A DNA stretch of 64,000 nucleotides from contig NZ_CP117435.1 in NCBI RefSeq assembly GCF_030687495.1, positions 372,001-436,000 on the forward strand. Reading direction: 5' to 3'. Position 1 is the stretch's first letter, and every line of letters begins with the position of its first letter. Shown piece by piece: positions 47,512-58,334 of this stretch. This DNA comes from Pseudomonas sp. FP453 (GTDB lineage Bacteria; Pseudomonadota; Gammaproteobacteria; Pseudomonadales; Pseudomonadaceae). Position numbers and translations under genes: made by a program. The notes beneath the pieces are model-generated. The model searched no databases and was not told the DNA's origin. It saw only the letters and a list, made by a program, of their open reading frames with translations.

Positions 47512-49044
47512 GTGACTGCGCTAAATCTGATTCCAGGCCAACTGAGCCTTGCCCAACTGCGGGCCATCTACCAGCAGCCGGTAACACTCAGCCTGGATGA
47601 CAGCGCCACGGCGCAGATCGAAGCCAGCGTGGCGTGCGTGGAGCAGATTCTCGCCGAGAATCGCACCGCCTACGGCATCAATACCGGTTTCGGCCTGCTG
47701 GCCTCGACCCGCATCGCCAGTGAAGACCTGGAAAACCTCCAGCGTTCCCTGGTGCTGTCCCACGCCGCCGGCGTCGGTGAGCCCATCAGCGATGCGCTGG
47801 TGCGGCTGGTCATGGTGCTCAAGGTCAACAGCCTCAGCCGTGGCTTCTCCGGCATCCGTCGCCAGGTGATCGACGCGTTGATCGCGCTGATCAATGCCGA
47901 GGTGTACCCGCACATTCCGCTGAAAGGCTCGGTGGGTGCTTCCGGTGACTTGGCGCCGTTGGCGCACATGTCCCTGGTGCTGCTGGGCGAAGGCAAGGCG
48001 CGCTACAAGGGCGAATGGCTGGAAGCCACCGACGCGCTGAAAGTCGCCGGCCTCACGCCGCTGACCCTCGCCGCCAAAGAAGGCCTGGCGCTGCTCAACG
48101 GCACCCAGGTCTCCACCGCCTATGCCTTGCGTGGCCTGTTTGAAGGTGAAGACCTGTTCGCCGGGGCCCTGGCGTGTGGCGCGCTCACCGTGGAAGCAGT
48201 GCTCGGTTCGCGCTCGCCATTCGACGCGCGTATTCACGCCGCGCGCGGCCAGCGGGGGCAGATCGACGCCGCCACGGCCTATCGCGACCTGCTGGGTGAA
48301 AGCAGCCAGGTGTCGCAGTCGCACCAGAACTGCGACAAGGTCCAGGACCCGTACTCCCTGCGTTGCCAGCCGCAAGTCATGGGCGCCTGCCTGACCCAGT
48401 TCCGCCAGGCCGCTGAAGTGCTGGTGGTCGAAGCCAACGCCGTGTCGGATAACCCGCTGGTATTTGCCGCCGAAGGCGACGTGATCTCCGGCGGCAACTT
48501 CCACGCCGAACCGGTGGCCATGGCCGCTGACAACATGGCCCTGGCCATCGCCGAAATCGGCTCCCTCAGCGAGCGCCGTATCTCGTTGATGATGGACAAG
48601 CACATGTCCCAGCTGCCGCCGTTTTTGGTGGGCAATGGCGGGGTCAACTCCGGTTTCATGATCGCCCAGGTGACCGCCGCCGCGCTCGCCAGCGAGAACA
48701 AGGCGCTGGCGCACCCGCATAGCGTGGACAGCCTGCCAACCTCGGCCAACCAGGAAGACCACGTGTCGATGGCCCCGGCGGCGGGCAAGCGCCTGTGGGA
48801 AATGGCCGAGAACACCCGTGGCGTGTTGGCGGTCGAATGGCTGGCGGCCTGCCAGGGCCTGGACCTGCGCGAAGGCCTGAAAACCTCGCCGAAGCTGGAA
48901 AAGGCGCGCGCCATCCTGCGCGACAAAGTGGCGTTCTATGAGAAGGACCGTTTCTTCGCCCCGGACATCAACGCCGCCAGCGAACTGCTTGCCAGCCGCT
49001 GCCTGAATGAACTGGTGCCGGCCAAGTTGCTGCCAAGCCTCTAA
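47512..49044 (+). CDS. hutH2: Histidine ammonia-lyase
   Basis: HutH removes ammonia from histidine to give trans-urocanate. The 510-residue protein has the intact MIO motif [15 protein letters not shown] (Ala-Ser-Gly at 143-145), [11 protein letters not shown], the [20 protein letters not shown] loop and [17 protein letters not shown]. The GTG at 47512 is preceded by AAAGGAGTAG. It lies 33 bases after the MIO-less paralogue. This is the functional lyase of the locus. Confidence 0.97.
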   Translation: MTALNLIPGQLSLAQLRAIYQQPVTLSLDDSATAQIEASVACVEQILAENRTAYGINTGFGLLASTRIASEDLENLQRSLVLSHAAGVGEPISDALVRLVMVLKVNSLSRGFSGIRRQVIDALIALINAEVYPHIPLKGSVGASGDLAPLAHMSLVLLGEGKARYKGEWLEATDALKVAGLTPLTLAAKEGLALLNGTQVSTAYALRGLFEGEDLFAGALACGALTVEAVLGSRSPFDARIHAARGQRGQIDAATAYRDLLGESSQVSQSHQNCDKVQDPYSLRCQPQVMGACLTQFRQAAEVLVVEANAVSDNPLVFAAEGDVISGGNFHAEPVAMAADNMALAIAEIGSLSERRISLMMDKHMSQLPPFLVGNGGVNSGFMIAQVTAAALASENKALAHPHSVDSLPTSANQEDHVSMAPAAGKRLWEMAENTRGVLAVEWLAACQGLDLREGLKTSPKLEKARAILRDKVAFYEKDRFFAPDINAASELLASRCLNELVPAKLLPSL

Positions 49045-49060
49045 GGCGCAACACCGATCA

Positions 49061-49151
49061 ATGTGGGAGCTGGCTTGCCTGCGATAGCAATCTATCAGTT
49101 GAAACATAGGTGACTGACACACCGCCATCGCAGGCAAGCCAGCTCCCACAT
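49061..49151. repeat. REP-type palindromic pair
   Basis: Both arms are of the GTGGGAGCTGGCTTGCCTGC flavour. It separates hutH from the histidine permease gene. Confidence 0.9.
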
Positions 49152-49206
49152 TTGATCTTCAGTAGATTCAGAATTTTCTCAGGATAAAAATAATTAGGGA
49201 CGAGAA

Positions 49207-50616
49207 ATGCACCAGCAAGAACAAGGTTTGAAACGCGGCCTAAGCGCCCGACATATTCGCTTCATGGCACTGGGGTCGGCGATCGGCACCGGGCTTTTCT
49301 ACGGCTCCGCCTCGGCCATCCAGATGGCCGGCCCGGCCGTGCTGCTGGCCTACCTGATCGGCGGCGCCGCGGTGTTCATGGTGATGCGCGCCCTTGGCGA
49401 GATGGCCGTGCACAACCCGGTGTCCGGCTCGTTCGGCCAGTACGCCAGCACCTACCTGGGGCCCATGGCCGGTTTTATCCTCGGCTGGACCTACGCGTTT
49501 GAAATGATCATTGTCTGTCTCGCCGATGTGACGGCGTTCGGCATCTACATGGGCTTCTGGTTTCCCGACGTGGCACGTTGGGTCTGGGTGCTGGGCATCG
49601 TGTTTTTGATCGGCGGCCTGAACCTGTGCAACGTCAAAGTGTTTGGCGAAATGGAGTTCTGGCTGTCGCTGCTCAAGGTCGGCGCCATCGTCGCAATGAT
49701 CCTCGGCGGCTTCGGCATCATGCTGTTTGGTATCCACACCGCCGGTGAAACCCAGGCCAGCGGCCTCAGCAACCTGTGGGCCCACGGCGGCTTTATGCCC
49801 AACGGCATCGGCGGCCTGATCGCCTCGTTTGCCGTGGTGATGTTTGCCTTCGGCGGCATCGAGATCATCGGCATCACCGCCGGTGAAGCCAAGGACCCGC
49901 AACGCGTGATCCCCAAGGCGATCAACGCCGTGCCGCTGCGCATCCTGCTGTTCTACGTGCTCACCCTGTTTGTGCTGATGGCCATCTACCCGTGGCCGCA
50001 GATCGGCAGCCAGGGCAGCCCGTTCGTGCAGATCTTCAGCAACCTCGGCATCGGCTCGGCGGCGACCATCCTCAATATCGTGGTGATCTCGGCAGCCGTC
50101 TCGGCGATCAACAGTGACATCTTCGGCGCCGGCCGCATGATGTACGGCCTGGCCCAGCAAGGGCAGGCGCCCAAAGGCTTTGCGCAACTGTCCAAGCAGG
50201 GCGTGCCGTGGATGACCGTGGTGGTGATGGCCGCCGCGCTGCTGGGCGGCGTGGTGCTCAACTACCTGATCCCGGAAAATGTGTTCCTGCTGATCGCCTC
50301 GATTGCCACCTTCGCCACCGTGTGGGTGTGGCTGATGATCCTGTTTACCCAGGTCGCCATGCGCCGCTCGATGACCCGCGAGCAGGTGGCCGAACTGAAA
50401 TTCCCGGTACCGTTCTGGCCCTATGCGCCAGCGGCGGCCATCGTGTTCATGCTGTTTGTGTTTGGTGTGCTGGGTTATTTCCCGGACACCCAGGCCGCCT
50501 TGCTGGTCGGCGCCGTGTGGATCGTGTTGCTGGTGCTGGCCTACCTGCTGTGGGTCAAGCCCGCTGCCGGGCAAGCGGCCAAGGTCCATTACGACCCGGC
50601 TTTGTCTCATCGTTAA
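49207..50616 (+). CDS. hutTh: Amino acid permease, probable histidine transporter
   Basis: This 469-residue APC-superfamily (AAT family) permease has about twelve membrane segments. It shows the typical start [21 protein letters not shown], the cytoplasmic loop [18 protein letters not shown] and [19 protein letters not shown]. It is closest to ProY/HutT-type transporters. The position between hutH and hutI, as in SBW25, makes histidine the likely substrate. GGGACGAGAA precedes the ATG. Confidence 0.92.
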   Translation: MHQQEQGLKRGLSARHIRFMALGSAIGTGLFYGSASAIQMAGPAVLLAYLIGGAAVFMVMRALGEMAVHNPVSGSFGQYASTYLGPMAGFILGWTYAFEMIIVCLADVTAFGIYMGFWFPDVARWVWVLGIVFLIGGLNLCNVKVFGEMEFWLSLLKVGAIVAMILGGFGIMLFGIHTAGETQASGLSNLWAHGGFMPNGIGGLIASFAVVMFAFGGIEIIGITAGEAKDPQRVIPKAINAVPLRILLFYVLTLFVLMAIYPWPQIGSQGSPFVQIFSNLGIGSAATILNIVVISAAVSAINSDIFGAGRMMYGLAQQGQAPKGFAQLSKQGVPWMTVVVMAAALLGGVVLNYLIPENVFLLIASIATFATVWVWLMILFTQVAMRRSMTREQVAELKFPVPFWPYAPAAAIVFMLFVFGVLGYFPDTQAALLVGAVWIVLLVLAYLLWVKPAAGQAAKVHYDPALSHR

Positions 50617-50631
50617 TTTAGGGAGGCGTTG

Positions 50632-51837
50632 ATGAAAACGCTTTGGCAACACTGCCACGTCGCAACCATGGCGGGCGGCAAATACTCGATCATCGAGGAT
50701 GCTGCCCTGGTCACCGCAGGTCAGCTCATCGAGTGGATCGGCCCCTTGGCTGAACTGCCCCAGGGCGACTATGCGCAGGTTCACGACCTGCAAGGCGCGT
50801 GGGTCACCCCCGGGCTGATCGACTGCCACACCCACACGGTGTTCGGTGGCAATCGCAGTGGCGAATTCGAGCAGCGCCTTGAGGGCGTGAGCTATGCCGA
50901 GATCGCGGCCAAGGGCGGCGGCATTGCCAGCACCGTGCGCGCCACCCGCGCGGCAAGCGAAGATGAACTGTTTGCCAGTGCCCACAAGCGCCTGCGCAGT
51001 TTGCTGCGTGACGGCGTGACCACGGTGGAGATCAAGTCCGGTTATGGCCTGGACCTGGCCAACGAACGCAAGATGCTGCGGGTCGCCCGGCGCCTGGGCG
51101 AGGCGCTGCCGGTCAGTGTGCGTGCCACGTGCCTGGCGGCCCATGCATTGCCGCCGGAGTACAAGGATCGGGCCGACGACTATATCCAGCACATTTGCAG
51201 CGAAATGCTGCCCGCCCTGGCGGCAGAAGGGCTGGTGGACGCGGTGGACGCGTTCTGCGAATACCTGGCGTTCTCCACCGAGCAGGTCGAGCGTGTGTTC
51301 AAGGTCGCCCAGCACTTGGGCCTGCCGGTGAAGCTGCACGCCGAGCAACTTTCGTCGTTGCACGGCTCCAGCCTGGCGGCGCGTTATCACGCGTTGTCGG
51401 CGGATCACCTGGAGTTCATGACCGAGGAAGACGCCATCGCCATGGCCGCCTCCGGCACCGTCGCCGTGTTGCTGCCGGGGGCGTTCTACTTCCTGCGGGA
51501 AACCCAGCTGCCGCCGATGGACGCCCTGCGCAAGCACGGGGTGAAGATCGCCATCGCCAGCGACCTCAACCCCGGCACTTCGCCGGCGTTGTCGGTGCGC
51601 CTGATGTTGAACATGGCCTGCACCCTGTTCCGCATGACCCCGGAAGAAGCCTTGGCCGGCGCCACGCAACATGCCGCCACGGCGCTGGGCATGGGCGACA
51701 CCCACGGCTCCCTGGAAGTGGGCAAGGTCGCGGACTTTGTCGCCTGGCAGATTGATCGTCCCGCCGACCTGGCCTACTGGCTGGGCGGCGAACTGGATAA
51801 ACGCGTCGTGCGCCACGGCGCTGATGTCACCGTTTGA
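50632..51837 (+). CDS. hutI: Imidazolonepropionase
   Basis: HutI hydrolyses imidazolone propionate to formimidoylglutamate. The 401-residue amidohydrolase has the metal-site motif [37 protein letters not shown] and [11 protein letters not shown]. The ATG at 50632 follows GGGAGGCGTTG. hutG follows after 11 bases. Confidence 0.97.
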   Translation: MKTLWQHCHVATMAGGKYSIIEDAALVTAGQLIEWIGPLAELPQGDYAQVHDLQGAWVTPGLIDCHTHTVFGGNRSGEFEQRLEGVSYAEIAAKGGGIASTVRATRAASEDELFASAHKRLRSLLRDGVTTVEIKSGYGLDLANERKMLRVARRLGEALPVSVRATCLAAHALPPEYKDRADDYIQHICSEMLPALAAEGLVDAVDAFCEYLAFSTEQVERVFKVAQHLGLPVKLHAEQLSSLHGSSLAARYHALSADHLEFMTEEDAIAMAASGTVAVLLPGAFYFLRETQLPPMDALRKHGVKIAIASDLNPGTSPALSVRLMLNMACTLFRMTPEEALAGATQHAATALGMGDTHGSLEVGKVADFVAWQIDRPADLAYWLGGELDKRVVRHGADVTV

Positions 51838-51848
51838 GGAGTAGGGTT

Positions 51849-52649
51849 GTGGATAAGGTTCTGAACTTCAAACAAGGCCGGGTGCCGCTGCTAATCAGCA
51901 TGCCCCACGCGGGTTTGCGCCTGACGCCGGCGGTCGCGGCCGGGTTGATCCCCGAGGCACAAAGTCTGCCGGACACCGACTGGCATATCCCCACGCTGTA
52001 TGACTTTGCCGAGGCGCTGGGTGCCAGCACCTTGTCGGCCGAATATTCGCGGTTTGTGATCGACCTGAACCGGCCGTCCGACGACAAGCCGCTGTACGTC
52101 GGCGCCACCACCGGGCTGTACCCGGCCACGTTGTTCGACGGCGTGCCGTTGTTCCGTGAGGGGCTGGAGCCGACCGAGACCGAGCGCGCCAGTTACTTGC
52201 AGAAGATCTGGGGCCCGTATCATCGCACGCTGCAGGAGGAGCTGGCACGGCTCAAGGCCGAGTTCGGCTACGCCTTGCTGTTCGATGCGCACTCGATCCG
52301 CTCGGTGATCCCGCACCTGTTCGACGGCAAGCTACCGGACTTCAACCTTGGCACCTTCAATGGCGCTGCCTGTGATCCCGCGTTGGCCAGCCAACTGGAA
52401 GCCATCTGCGCCGGGCATCCGCAGTACAGCCATGTGTTGAACGGGCGCTTCAAGGGCGGGCATATCACCCGCCATTACGGCAACCCGGCGCAGGATATTC
52501 ATGCGGTGCAGCTGGAGTTGTGCCAGAGCACTTATATGGAAGAGGTGGAACCGTTTCGTTATCGGGCGGATCTGGCTGAGCCGACGCGGGTGGTGTTGAA
52601 GCAGTTGTTGGAAGGGGTGTTGGCCTGGGGGCAACGGCGTTACGGCTGA
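51849..52649 (+). CDS. hutG: N-formylglutamate deformylase
   Basis: HutG hydrolyses N-formylglutamate, produced by HutF, to formate and glutamate. The 266-residue protein shows ISMPHAGLRL, SRFVIDLNRP, LLFDAHSIRSVIP and NGRFKGGHITRHYG, the family blocks that bind the catalytic metal. I use the GTG at 51849 (MDKVLNFKQGRVPLL), preceded by GAGGAGTAGGG, rather than the codons before it. Last gene of the hut operon. Confidence 0.95.
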   Translation: MDKVLNFKQGRVPLLISMPHAGLRLTPAVAAGLIPEAQSLPDTDWHIPTLYDFAEALGASTLSAEYSRFVIDLNRPSDDKPLYVGATTGLYPATLFDGVPLFREGLEPTETERASYLQKIWGPYHRTLQEELARLKAEFGYALLFDAHSIRSVIPHLFDGKLPDFNLGTFNGAACDPALASQLEAICAGHPQYSHVLNGRFKGGHITRHYGNPAQDIHAVQLELCQSTYMEEVEPFRYRADLAEPTRVVLKQLLEGVLAWGQRRYG

Positions 52650-52654
52650 TATCG

Positions 52655-52734
52655 CTATCGCAGGCAAGCCAGCTCCCACAGTTTTCACTGTATTCACAAG
52701 TCCAAATGTGGGAGCGGGCTTGCCCGCGATGAGG
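52655..52734. repeat. REP-type palindromic pair, mixed arms
   Basis: The left arm is the complement of GGGAGCTGGCTTGCCTGCGA and the right arm is GGGAGCGGGCTTGCCCGCGA. It follows the hutG stop codon. Confidence 0.9.
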
Positions 52735-52742
52735 GCCCCACA

Positions 52743-52774
52743 GTCGCCCCAGTGCAACTGCCGGTCGCCCCAGT
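52743..52774. promoter_or_regulatory. Direct repeats with 21-base period upstream of the choline-type binding protein gene
   Basis: GTCGCCCCAGT occurs at 52743-52753 and again at 52764-52774, exactly 21 bases (two helical turns) apart, 67 bases before the start codon. The layout fits an AraC-family activator; a GbdR-like protein is a possible candidate. Confidence 0.4.
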
Positions 52775-52840
52775 TCGTGTCCACCCAGGCCCCACTGGCT
52801 AAGGTTGTGCAATAACAACAGCCGAGTGAGACCGCCCCCC

Positions 52841-53776
52841 ATGCAAAAAACCTTGTTGAGCCTCATCGTCGCCGCACTGTTCAGTGCACAAGCCATGGCC
52901 GCCGAACCGGCCTCCTGCAAAAACATCCGCATGGGCGTGGTCAGTTGGACCGACGTGGTCGCCACTTCTGCCATCGCCGACGTGCTGTACAGCGGCTTGG
53001 GCTATCACAGCAAGCAAACCACGGCCGTGCAGCAGCTGATTTTTGCCGGTATTCGCGATAAACGCCTGGATATCTTCCTGGGTTACTGGAAACCGGCGAT
53101 GGACAAGAACATCGCCCCGTTCCTGGCGGCCAAGCAGGTCAAGGTCCTTGATTCACCAAGCCTTGCCGAGGCCCGGGCGACGTTGGCTGTGCCGAAGTAC
53201 GTGGCCGATGCCGGGTTGAACACCTTTGCCGATATCGCCCGCTTCAAGGACCAATTGGGCGCCAAGATCTACGGTATTGAGCCGGGGAGCGCCGCCAATA
53301 CGGACCTGCAAAAAATGATCGATGCCAACGATTTCGGCCTGGGCAGCTTCAAGCTGGTCGCCTCCGGTGAAGCCGGGATGCTGGCCGCCGTGCAGCGTGC
53401 GGTGAGCCGCAAGGAATTTGTGGTCTTCGTCGGTTGGACCCCGCACCCGATGAATATCAATATGGACATGGTCTACCTGACCGGCAGTAACGATCTGTTC
53501 GGCCCCAATGAAGGCCGCGCTACCGTCTCTACCGTCACCGCGCCGGACTTCGCTGAGCGTTGTCCCAACGCCAACCGCCTGCTGGAAAACCTTACCTTTA
53601 CCGCCCCCCAGGAAAGCCAGTTGATGGTGCCGATCATGGCACGCCAGTCGCCCCAGGCCGTGGCCAAGCAGTGGCTGCGTGACCATCCCGAGGATCTGCA
53701 GCGCTGGCTGGCCGGGGTGACGGCGTTTGATGGCCAGGATGGCGTGGCGGCTGTGCAGGCCAGCCTCAAACCCTGA
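52841..53776 (+). CDS. Choline/betaine-type ABC substrate-binding protein, orphan
   Basis: The 311-residue precursor has a signal peptide ending at AQAMA (residue 19). The mature protein is of the OpuAC class and looks most like choline-binding ChoX proteins (VSWTDVVATSAIADVLYSGL, DIFLGYWKPAMDKNIAPFL, FVGWTPHPMN). No permease or ATPase gene adjoins, so it may serve a shared core transporter, as known for several quaternary ammonium binding proteins of Pseudomonas. The ATG at 52841 follows an unusual C-rich leader; possible AraC-type operator repeats lie at 52743-52774. Confidence 0.85.
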   Translation: MQKTLLSLIVAALFSAQAMAAEPASCKNIRMGVVSWTDVVATSAIADVLYSGLGYHSKQTTAVQQLIFAGIRDKRLDIFLGYWKPAMDKNIAPFLAAKQVKVLDSPSLAEARATLAVPKYVADAGLNTFADIARFKDQLGAKIYGIEPGSAANTDLQKMIDANDFGLGSFKLVASGEAGMLAAVQRAVSRKEFVVFVGWTPHPMNINMDMVYLTGSNDLFGPNEGRATVSTVTAPDFAERCPNANRLLENLTFTAPQESQLMVPIMARQSPQAVAKQWLRDHPEDLQRWLAGVTAFDGQDGVAAVQASLKP

Positions 53777-53809
53777 GCCAAACACGGTAAATCAAACAAA
53801 GAGGGGCAA

Positions 53810-53838
53810 TGTGGGAGCAGGCAAGCCAGCTCCCACAG
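53810..53838. repeat. Collapsed REP element
   Basis: TGTGGGAGCAGGCAAGCCAGCTCCCACAG keeps only the outer end of each arm, so that GTGGGAGC and GCTCCCAC face each other over 10 bases. It looks like a REP pair that lost its centre by deletion. Confidence 0.8.
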
Positions 53839-53867
53839 TTGATCTCCATCGTCAGGGAAGTCTATGT

Positions 53868-54803
53868 ATGTCCCAATACCCGATATCTTCGCAAATGCGC
53901 GCCTTTGTGGATAAAACCGAATCCTTCACCAGCGCCGATACCTCCCTGGCCGGCCTGCGCCAGAACTACAACCGCATGTGCCAGGCCTTCACCCCGCCAC
54001 CGCCGCAAGACCTGCTAATAGAAGATTTTTCCCTGGGCGGCGTAGCCGTGCGCAGTTACCGACCCACCACAGCCACCCCCTCCGACGGTTGGCCCTGCCT
54101 TCTATATATGCACGGCGGCGGCTGGGTGGTCGGCGGGTTGGATTCCCACGACTTCATCTGCGCAGAACTGGCCAATGAGTTACAGGTGCTGGTGATCGCC
54201 ATCGACTACCGCTTGGCCCCCGAGCACCCGTTCCCGGCCGCGTACGACGATTGCCGCGCGGTGTGGCAGGCGATCCAGATGGGGCAGGGGCCGCACGTCG
54301 TCAACCAGCGACGGCTGGTGGTGGCGGGCGACAGTGCGGGCGGCAACCTGGCGGCGGCGTTATGCCTGGGGTTACGCGACGCCGGGCAGGCGTTGCCGCT
54401 GGCCCAGGTGCTGATTTATCCGGGGCTGGGCGGCCCGGCGGATTTACCGTCCCGTCGTGATTGCCGGGATGCGCCGCTGCTCAGCACTGCCGACAGTGAC
54501 TACTATCGAGCGCTTTACCTGGGCGACGACGCTCAACTGTCGCCCTACGGCATGCCGCTGCTGGCCACCGATTTCAGCGGCCTGCCCAGGGCTTTTATCG
54601 CCGTGGCCCAGTTCGACCCGCTGCGCGACGATGGCAGGCTCTACGCCGAACGCCTGCACGCGGCGGCCGTGGAGACGCTGTTGTATCCCGGCAAGGGCCT
54701 GATCCATGGCTGCCTGCGGGCGCGGCGGCAGGTGGCGGAGGTGGATCAACTCTACGACTGCTTGCTGGGTTACCTGAGGAGCGAAGGGCTGACACAGGTC
54801 TAA
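53868..54803 (+). CDS. Alpha/beta hydrolase, hormone-sensitive lipase type
   Basis: This 311-residue esterase-like protein has the oxyanion motif YMHGGGWVVGG, the nucleophile motif GDSAGGN (Ser near residue 155), the catalytic Asp in FDPLRDDG and the His in LIHGCLR. This is the HSL (acetyl-hydrolase) family. No signal peptide is visible. Substrate unknown. I chose the ATG at 53868 (MSQYPISSQMRAFVD) with AGGGAAG upstream. It stands alone downstream of the collapsed REP element. Confidence 0.87.
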   Translation: MSQYPISSQMRAFVDKTESFTSADTSLAGLRQNYNRMCQAFTPPPPQDLLIEDFSLGGVAVRSYRPTTATPSDGWPCLLYMHGGGWVVGGLDSHDFICAELANELQVLVIAIDYRLAPEHPFPAAYDDCRAVWQAIQMGQGPHVVNQRRLVVAGDSAGGNLAAALCLGLRDAGQALPLAQVLIYPGLGGPADLPSRRDCRDAPLLSTADSDYYRALYLGDDAQLSPYGMPLLATDFSGLPRAFIAVAQFDPLRDDGRLYAERLHAAAVETLLYPGKGLIHGCLRARRQVAEVDQLYDCLLGYLRSEGLTQV

Positions 54804-54906
54804 GCGCTCAAGGACATGCTCATTGCACAATTCGGGTTTATAGTGCCAGACGGCACAATAATAGACGTCCCCTCAGGGATGAACCCGACCCCTTACGGAG
54901 CGCGCA

Positions 54907-55878
54907 ATGCAGACTTGGTTTCCACAGATCAAACCCTACGCCCGGCACGATCTGGCCGTCGATGACACGCACACCCTGTACGTCGACGAAAGTGGCTCCC
55001 CCGAAGGCTTGCCTGTCGTCTTCATCCACGGTGGCCCTGGCGCCGGTTGCGATGCCAACAGCCGCTGCTATTTCGATCCGAACCTGTACCACATTGTCAC
55101 CTTCGACCAGCGTGGCTGCGGGCGCTCCACCCCGCGTGCGAGCCTGGAAAACAACACCACCTGGGACCTGGTCGCTGACCTTGAGCGCATCCGCGAACAC
55201 CTGGGCATCGACAAATGGGTGCTGTTCGGCGGCTCCTGGGGCTCGACCCTGGCCCTGGCCTATGCGCAAACCCATCCCGAGCGTGTGCTTGGCCTGATCG
55301 TGCGCGGCATTTTCCTCGCCCGCCCGCAAGACATCGAATGGTTCTACCAGGCCGGTGCCAGCCGCCTGTTCCCGGACTACTGGCAGGACTACCTCGCGCC
55401 GATCCCGGTGGAGGAGCGCCACGACATGATCGCGGCCTACCACAAGCGCCTCACCGGCAACGACCAGATCGCCCAGATGCACGCGGCCAAGGCCTGGTCC
55501 GGTTGGGAAGGGCGCATGCTCGGCCTGTGCCCGAGTCCGCAGCATGTGGAGCGTTTTTCCGAGCCGCAGCGCGCGTTGTCGATTGCGCGGATCGAATGCC
55601 ATTACTTCACCAACAACTCCTTCCTGGAGCCCAACCAGCTGATTCGCGACATGCACAAGATCGCCCATCTGCCTGGCGTAATCATCCATGGCCGCTACGA
55701 TATGATCTGCCCGTTGGATAACGCCTGGGAGCTGCATCAGGCGTGGCCCAACAGTGAATTGCAGGTGATTCGCGAGGCCGGGCATGCGGCATCCGAGCCG
55801 GGCATTACCGATGCGTTGGTGCGTGCGACCGGCGAGATGGCCCGGCGCCTGCTCGACTTGCCGCCCGAAGAAGCATGA
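54907..55878 (+). CDS. pip: Proline iminopeptidase
   Basis: Pip removes N-terminal proline from peptides. The 323-residue alpha/beta hydrolase has HGGPGAGCD, the [12 protein letters not shown] block typical of the S33 family, the nucleophile in [14 protein letters not shown], and HGRYDMICP with a C-terminal [22 protein letters not shown] precedes the ATG. The stop codon overlaps the dtd start by four bases, so both are probably one unit. Confidence 0.95.
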   Translation: MQTWFPQIKPYARHDLAVDDTHTLYVDESGSPEGLPVVFIHGGPGAGCDANSRCYFDPNLYHIVTFDQRGCGRSTPRASLENNTTWDLVADLERIREHLGIDKWVLFGGSWGSTLALAYAQTHPERVLGLIVRGIFLARPQDIEWFYQAGASRLFPDYWQDYLAPIPVEERHDMIAAYHKRLTGNDQIAQMHAAKAWSGWEGRMLGLCPSPQHVERFSEPQRALSIARIECHYFTNNSFLEPNQLIRDMHKIAHLPGVIIHGRYDMICPLDNAWELHQAWPNSELQVIREAGHAASEPGITDALVRATGEMARRLLDLPPEEA

Positions 55879-56312
55879 AGGGCCTGTTGCAGCGGGTGCG
55901 TGGGGCCCGGGTCGAGGTCGCGGGGGAAATTGTCGGGGCCATCGACCAGGGTTTGCTGGTGCTGGTGGCGGTCGAACCGGGCGACACGCCCGAGAGCGCC
56001 GACAAACTGTTGCACAAGCTGCTTAACTATCGGGTGTTCAGCGACGATGAGGGCAAGATGAACCTGTCGCTGAAGGACATCGACGGCGGTTTGCTGCTGG
56101 TATCGCAGTTCACCCTGGCGGCGGACACCAAGAGCGGGTTGCGGCCGAGCTTCTCCACGGCGGCCCCTCCGGCCTTGGGCGCGGCGCTTTTCGATCATTT
56201 GCTGGTACAAGCGCAACAATTGCATGGCAAGGTGGGGTCGGGGCGTTTTGGCGCCGATATGCAGGTGCATTTGGTCAATGATGGCCCTGTGACCTTCCTG
56301 CTCCAGACATGA
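55875..56312 (+). CDS. dtd: D-aminoacyl-tRNA deacylase
   Basis: Dtd frees tRNAs wrongly charged with D-amino acids or glycine. The 145-residue protein has the active-site motif [17 protein letters not shown] and the cross-subunit loop NDGPVTF (a Gly-Pro motif at the end). The length is normal. It is coupled to pip by an ATGA overlap. Confidence 0.96.
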   Translation: MKGLLQRVRGARVEVAGEIVGAIDQGLLVLVAVEPGDTPESADKLLHKLLNYRVFSDDEGKMNLSLKDIDGGLLLVSQFTLAADTKSGLRPSFSTAAPPALGAALFDHLLVQAQQLHGKVGSGRFGADMQVHLVNDGPVTFLLQT

Positions 56313-56579
56313 ATGTATTAAAAACGACTTTTAATGCCTAAAAACGCAGTATTTCACTACAAATACTTCGTTGCCCCTGATGCGTTGTCTCGCGGGCTAC
56401 TAGATAATCGCGCGCTACGGGGATCAGCGTTGTTTGGTCCATTTTTGACTTAGGTAGAGACTTGTCCGATCGCCAATGGGGAATCATTTTGCCCCAGGGG
56501 AGTCGGAACAATGCTCGCCAACCTGGCATATAGATAGCTGGCCGTTGGTTTTTTGATCTGTTTTCGGCGAGGGTTGCTC
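56313..56579 (+). promoter_or_regulatory. Leader region of opgGH
   Basis: This 267-base gap is less GC-rich than its surroundings. It contains AAAAACGACTTTTAATGCC near the start, a TTGACTTAGG stretch at about 56446-56455 and a GGGGAATCATTTTGCCCC inverted repeat (56477-56494). No clear sigma-70 or sigma-54 pair was found. Small frames here do not look coding. Confidence 0.35.
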
Positions 56580-58334
56580 GTGATTGTTAGTCCCTGTAAT
56601 GCACCAAAATTGTCTGCCAAACGGTTACGAAACGCACTGGTGACGGGCTCTGCCCTGTTTTGCCTGTTCGGCGCGGGTCAACTGTGGGCATTCAGTCTGG
56701 ATGATGTGTCGGCCAAGGCTAAAGAGCTGGCCGGGCAGAAATACGAAGCGCCGCGCAGCAATCTGCCGAACGAATTCCGCGAAATGAAATTCGCCGATTA
56801 CCAGAAGATTCGTTTCCGCAACGAAAAAGCGGAGTGGGCCGATCAGAACACCCCATTCAAGCTGTCCTTCTATCACCAGGGTATGCACTTCGATACGCCG
56901 GTGAAAATCAACGAAGTCACGGCCGACAGCGTCAACGAAATCAAATATGACGCCTCGCGTTTCGATTTCGGCGACATGAAGCTTGATCCGAAAGCCACCG
57001 AACAACTGGGTTATGCCGGCTTCCGTGTGCTGTACCCGATCAACAAGGCCGACAAGCAAGACGAAATCATGACCATGCTCGGCGCCAGCTACTTCCGCGT
57101 CGTCGGCAAGGGCCAAGCCTATGGCTTGTCCGCCCGTGGCATGGCGATCGACACCGCGTTGCCGTCCGGCGAAGAATTCCCGCGTTTCACCGAGTTCTGG
57201 ATCGAGCGTCCGAAGCCGGGTGAAAAACAGCTGGTGATCTTTGCCCTGCTGGATTCCCCGCGTGCCACCGGTGCATATCGCCTGACCCTGCGTCCGGGCA
57301 CCGACACCATTGTCGACGTGAAATCCCAGATGTACCTGCGCGACAAGGTCAGCAAGCTGGGCGTTGCCCCACTGACGAGCATGTTCCTGTTCGGCGCGAA
57401 CCAGCCGTCCAAGGTGCTCAACTACCGCCGTGAGCTGCACGATTCCAGCGGCCTGTCGATCCATGCCGGCAACGGCGAGTGGATCTGGCGCCCACTGAAC
57501 AACCCTAAACACCTGTCGGTCAGCAACTTCACCGTCGAAAACCCGAAAGGTTTCGGCCTGCTGCAACGTGGCCGCGATTTCAGCCACTACGAAGACCTCG
57601 ACGACAACTACGACAAGCGCCCAAGCGCCTGGATCGAGCCTGAAGGCGACTGGGGCAAGGGCTCCGTCGACCTGGTAGAGATCCCGACCGCCGACGAAAC
57701 CAACGACAACATCGTTGCCTTCTGGAGCCCGGCCGAGCTGCCCAAACCGGGCGAGCCGCTGGACGTCGCCTACCGCCTGCACTGGACCATGGACGAAAAA
57801 TCCCTGCACCCGGCCGACAGCGCCTGGGTCAAGCAGACCCTGCGTTCCACCGGTGACGTGAAGCAGTCCAACCTGATCCGTCAGCCGGACGGCAGCGTGG
57901 CCTACCTGGTGGACTTCGAGGGCCCGTCCCTCAAGGCACTGCCGGCGGACGCCCCGGTGCGCAGCCAGGTGAGTGTTGGCGACAACGCTGAAGTGGTCGA
58001 AAACAGCGTGCGCTACAACGAGCACACCAAAGGCTGGCGCCTGACCCTGCGCATGAAGATCAAGGACGCAGGCAAGCCGACCGAAATGCGTGCGGCCCTG
58101 GTGCAGGACATCGTCAAGCCTGAGCCTGAGAAGGATTCGAGCCACGTGCTCAAGGCCGACAAAGTCCTGGCCAAGCAACACGAGAAGCAGGCCAAGAAAG
58201 ACGCGAAAGACGCAAAAGACGCAAAAGACGCGAAAGACAAGCAGCCAGAAGCTGCCCCAGCCACACCGGAGCCGATCAAGACCGAACAAGTCCTGACCGA
58301 GACCTGGAGCTATCAGTTGCCTGCCGATGAGTAA
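56580..58334 (+). CDS. opgG: Osmoregulated periplasmic glucan biosynthesis protein OpgG
   Basis: OpgG acts in the periplasm on the glucan backbone made by OpgH. From the GTG at 56580 (GAGGG upstream) it has 584 residues with a signal peptide (AGQLWA, near residue 37). Family blocks include [42 protein letters not shown] and [19 protein letters not shown]. The C-terminal part has a low-complexity Lys/Ala/Asp region ([16 protein letters not shown]) encoded by 9-base repeats, followed by a Pro/Glu stretch, before the last beta strand [12 protein letters not shown]. Its stop overlaps opgH by eight bases. Confidence 0.95.
   Translation: MIVSPCNAPKLSAKRLRNALVTGSALFCLFGAGQLWAFSLDDVSAKAKELAGQKYEAPRSNLPNEFREMKFADYQKIRFRNEKAEWADQNTPFKLSFYHQGMHFDTPVKINEVTADSVNEIKYDASRFDFGDMKLDPKATEQLGYAGFRVLYPINKADKQDEIMTMLGASYFRVVGKGQAYGLSARGMAIDTALPSGEEFPRFTEFWIERPKPGEKQLVIFALLDSPRATGAYRLTLRPGTDTIVDVKSQMYLRDKVSKLGVAPLTSMFLFGANQPSKVLNYRRELHDSSGLSIHAGNGEWIWRPLNNPKHLSVSNFTVENPKGFGLLQRGRDFSHYEDLDDNYDKRPSAWIEPEGDWGKGSVDLVEIPTADETNDNIVAFWSPAELPKPGEPLDVAYRLHWTMDEKSLHPADSAWVKQTLRSTGDVKQSNLIRQPDGSVAYLVDFEGPSLKALPADAPVRSQVSVGDNAEVVENSVRYNEHTKGWRLTLRMKIKDAGKPTEMRAALVQDIVKPEPEKDSSHVLKADKVLAKQHEKQAKKDAKDAKDAKDAKDKQPEAAPATPEPIKTEQVLTETWSYQLPADE
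58200..58238 (+). repeat. 9-base tandem repeat inside opgG
   Basis: GACGCRAAA is repeated four times in frame and encodes the DAK units of OpgG. Loss or gain of units would keep the reading frame. Confidence 0.85.

Noticed and set aside
56338..56529. Minus-strand small frame in the opgG leader
   Set aside because: No ribosome site and no recognisable motif; the region is better explained as a leader of opgG.
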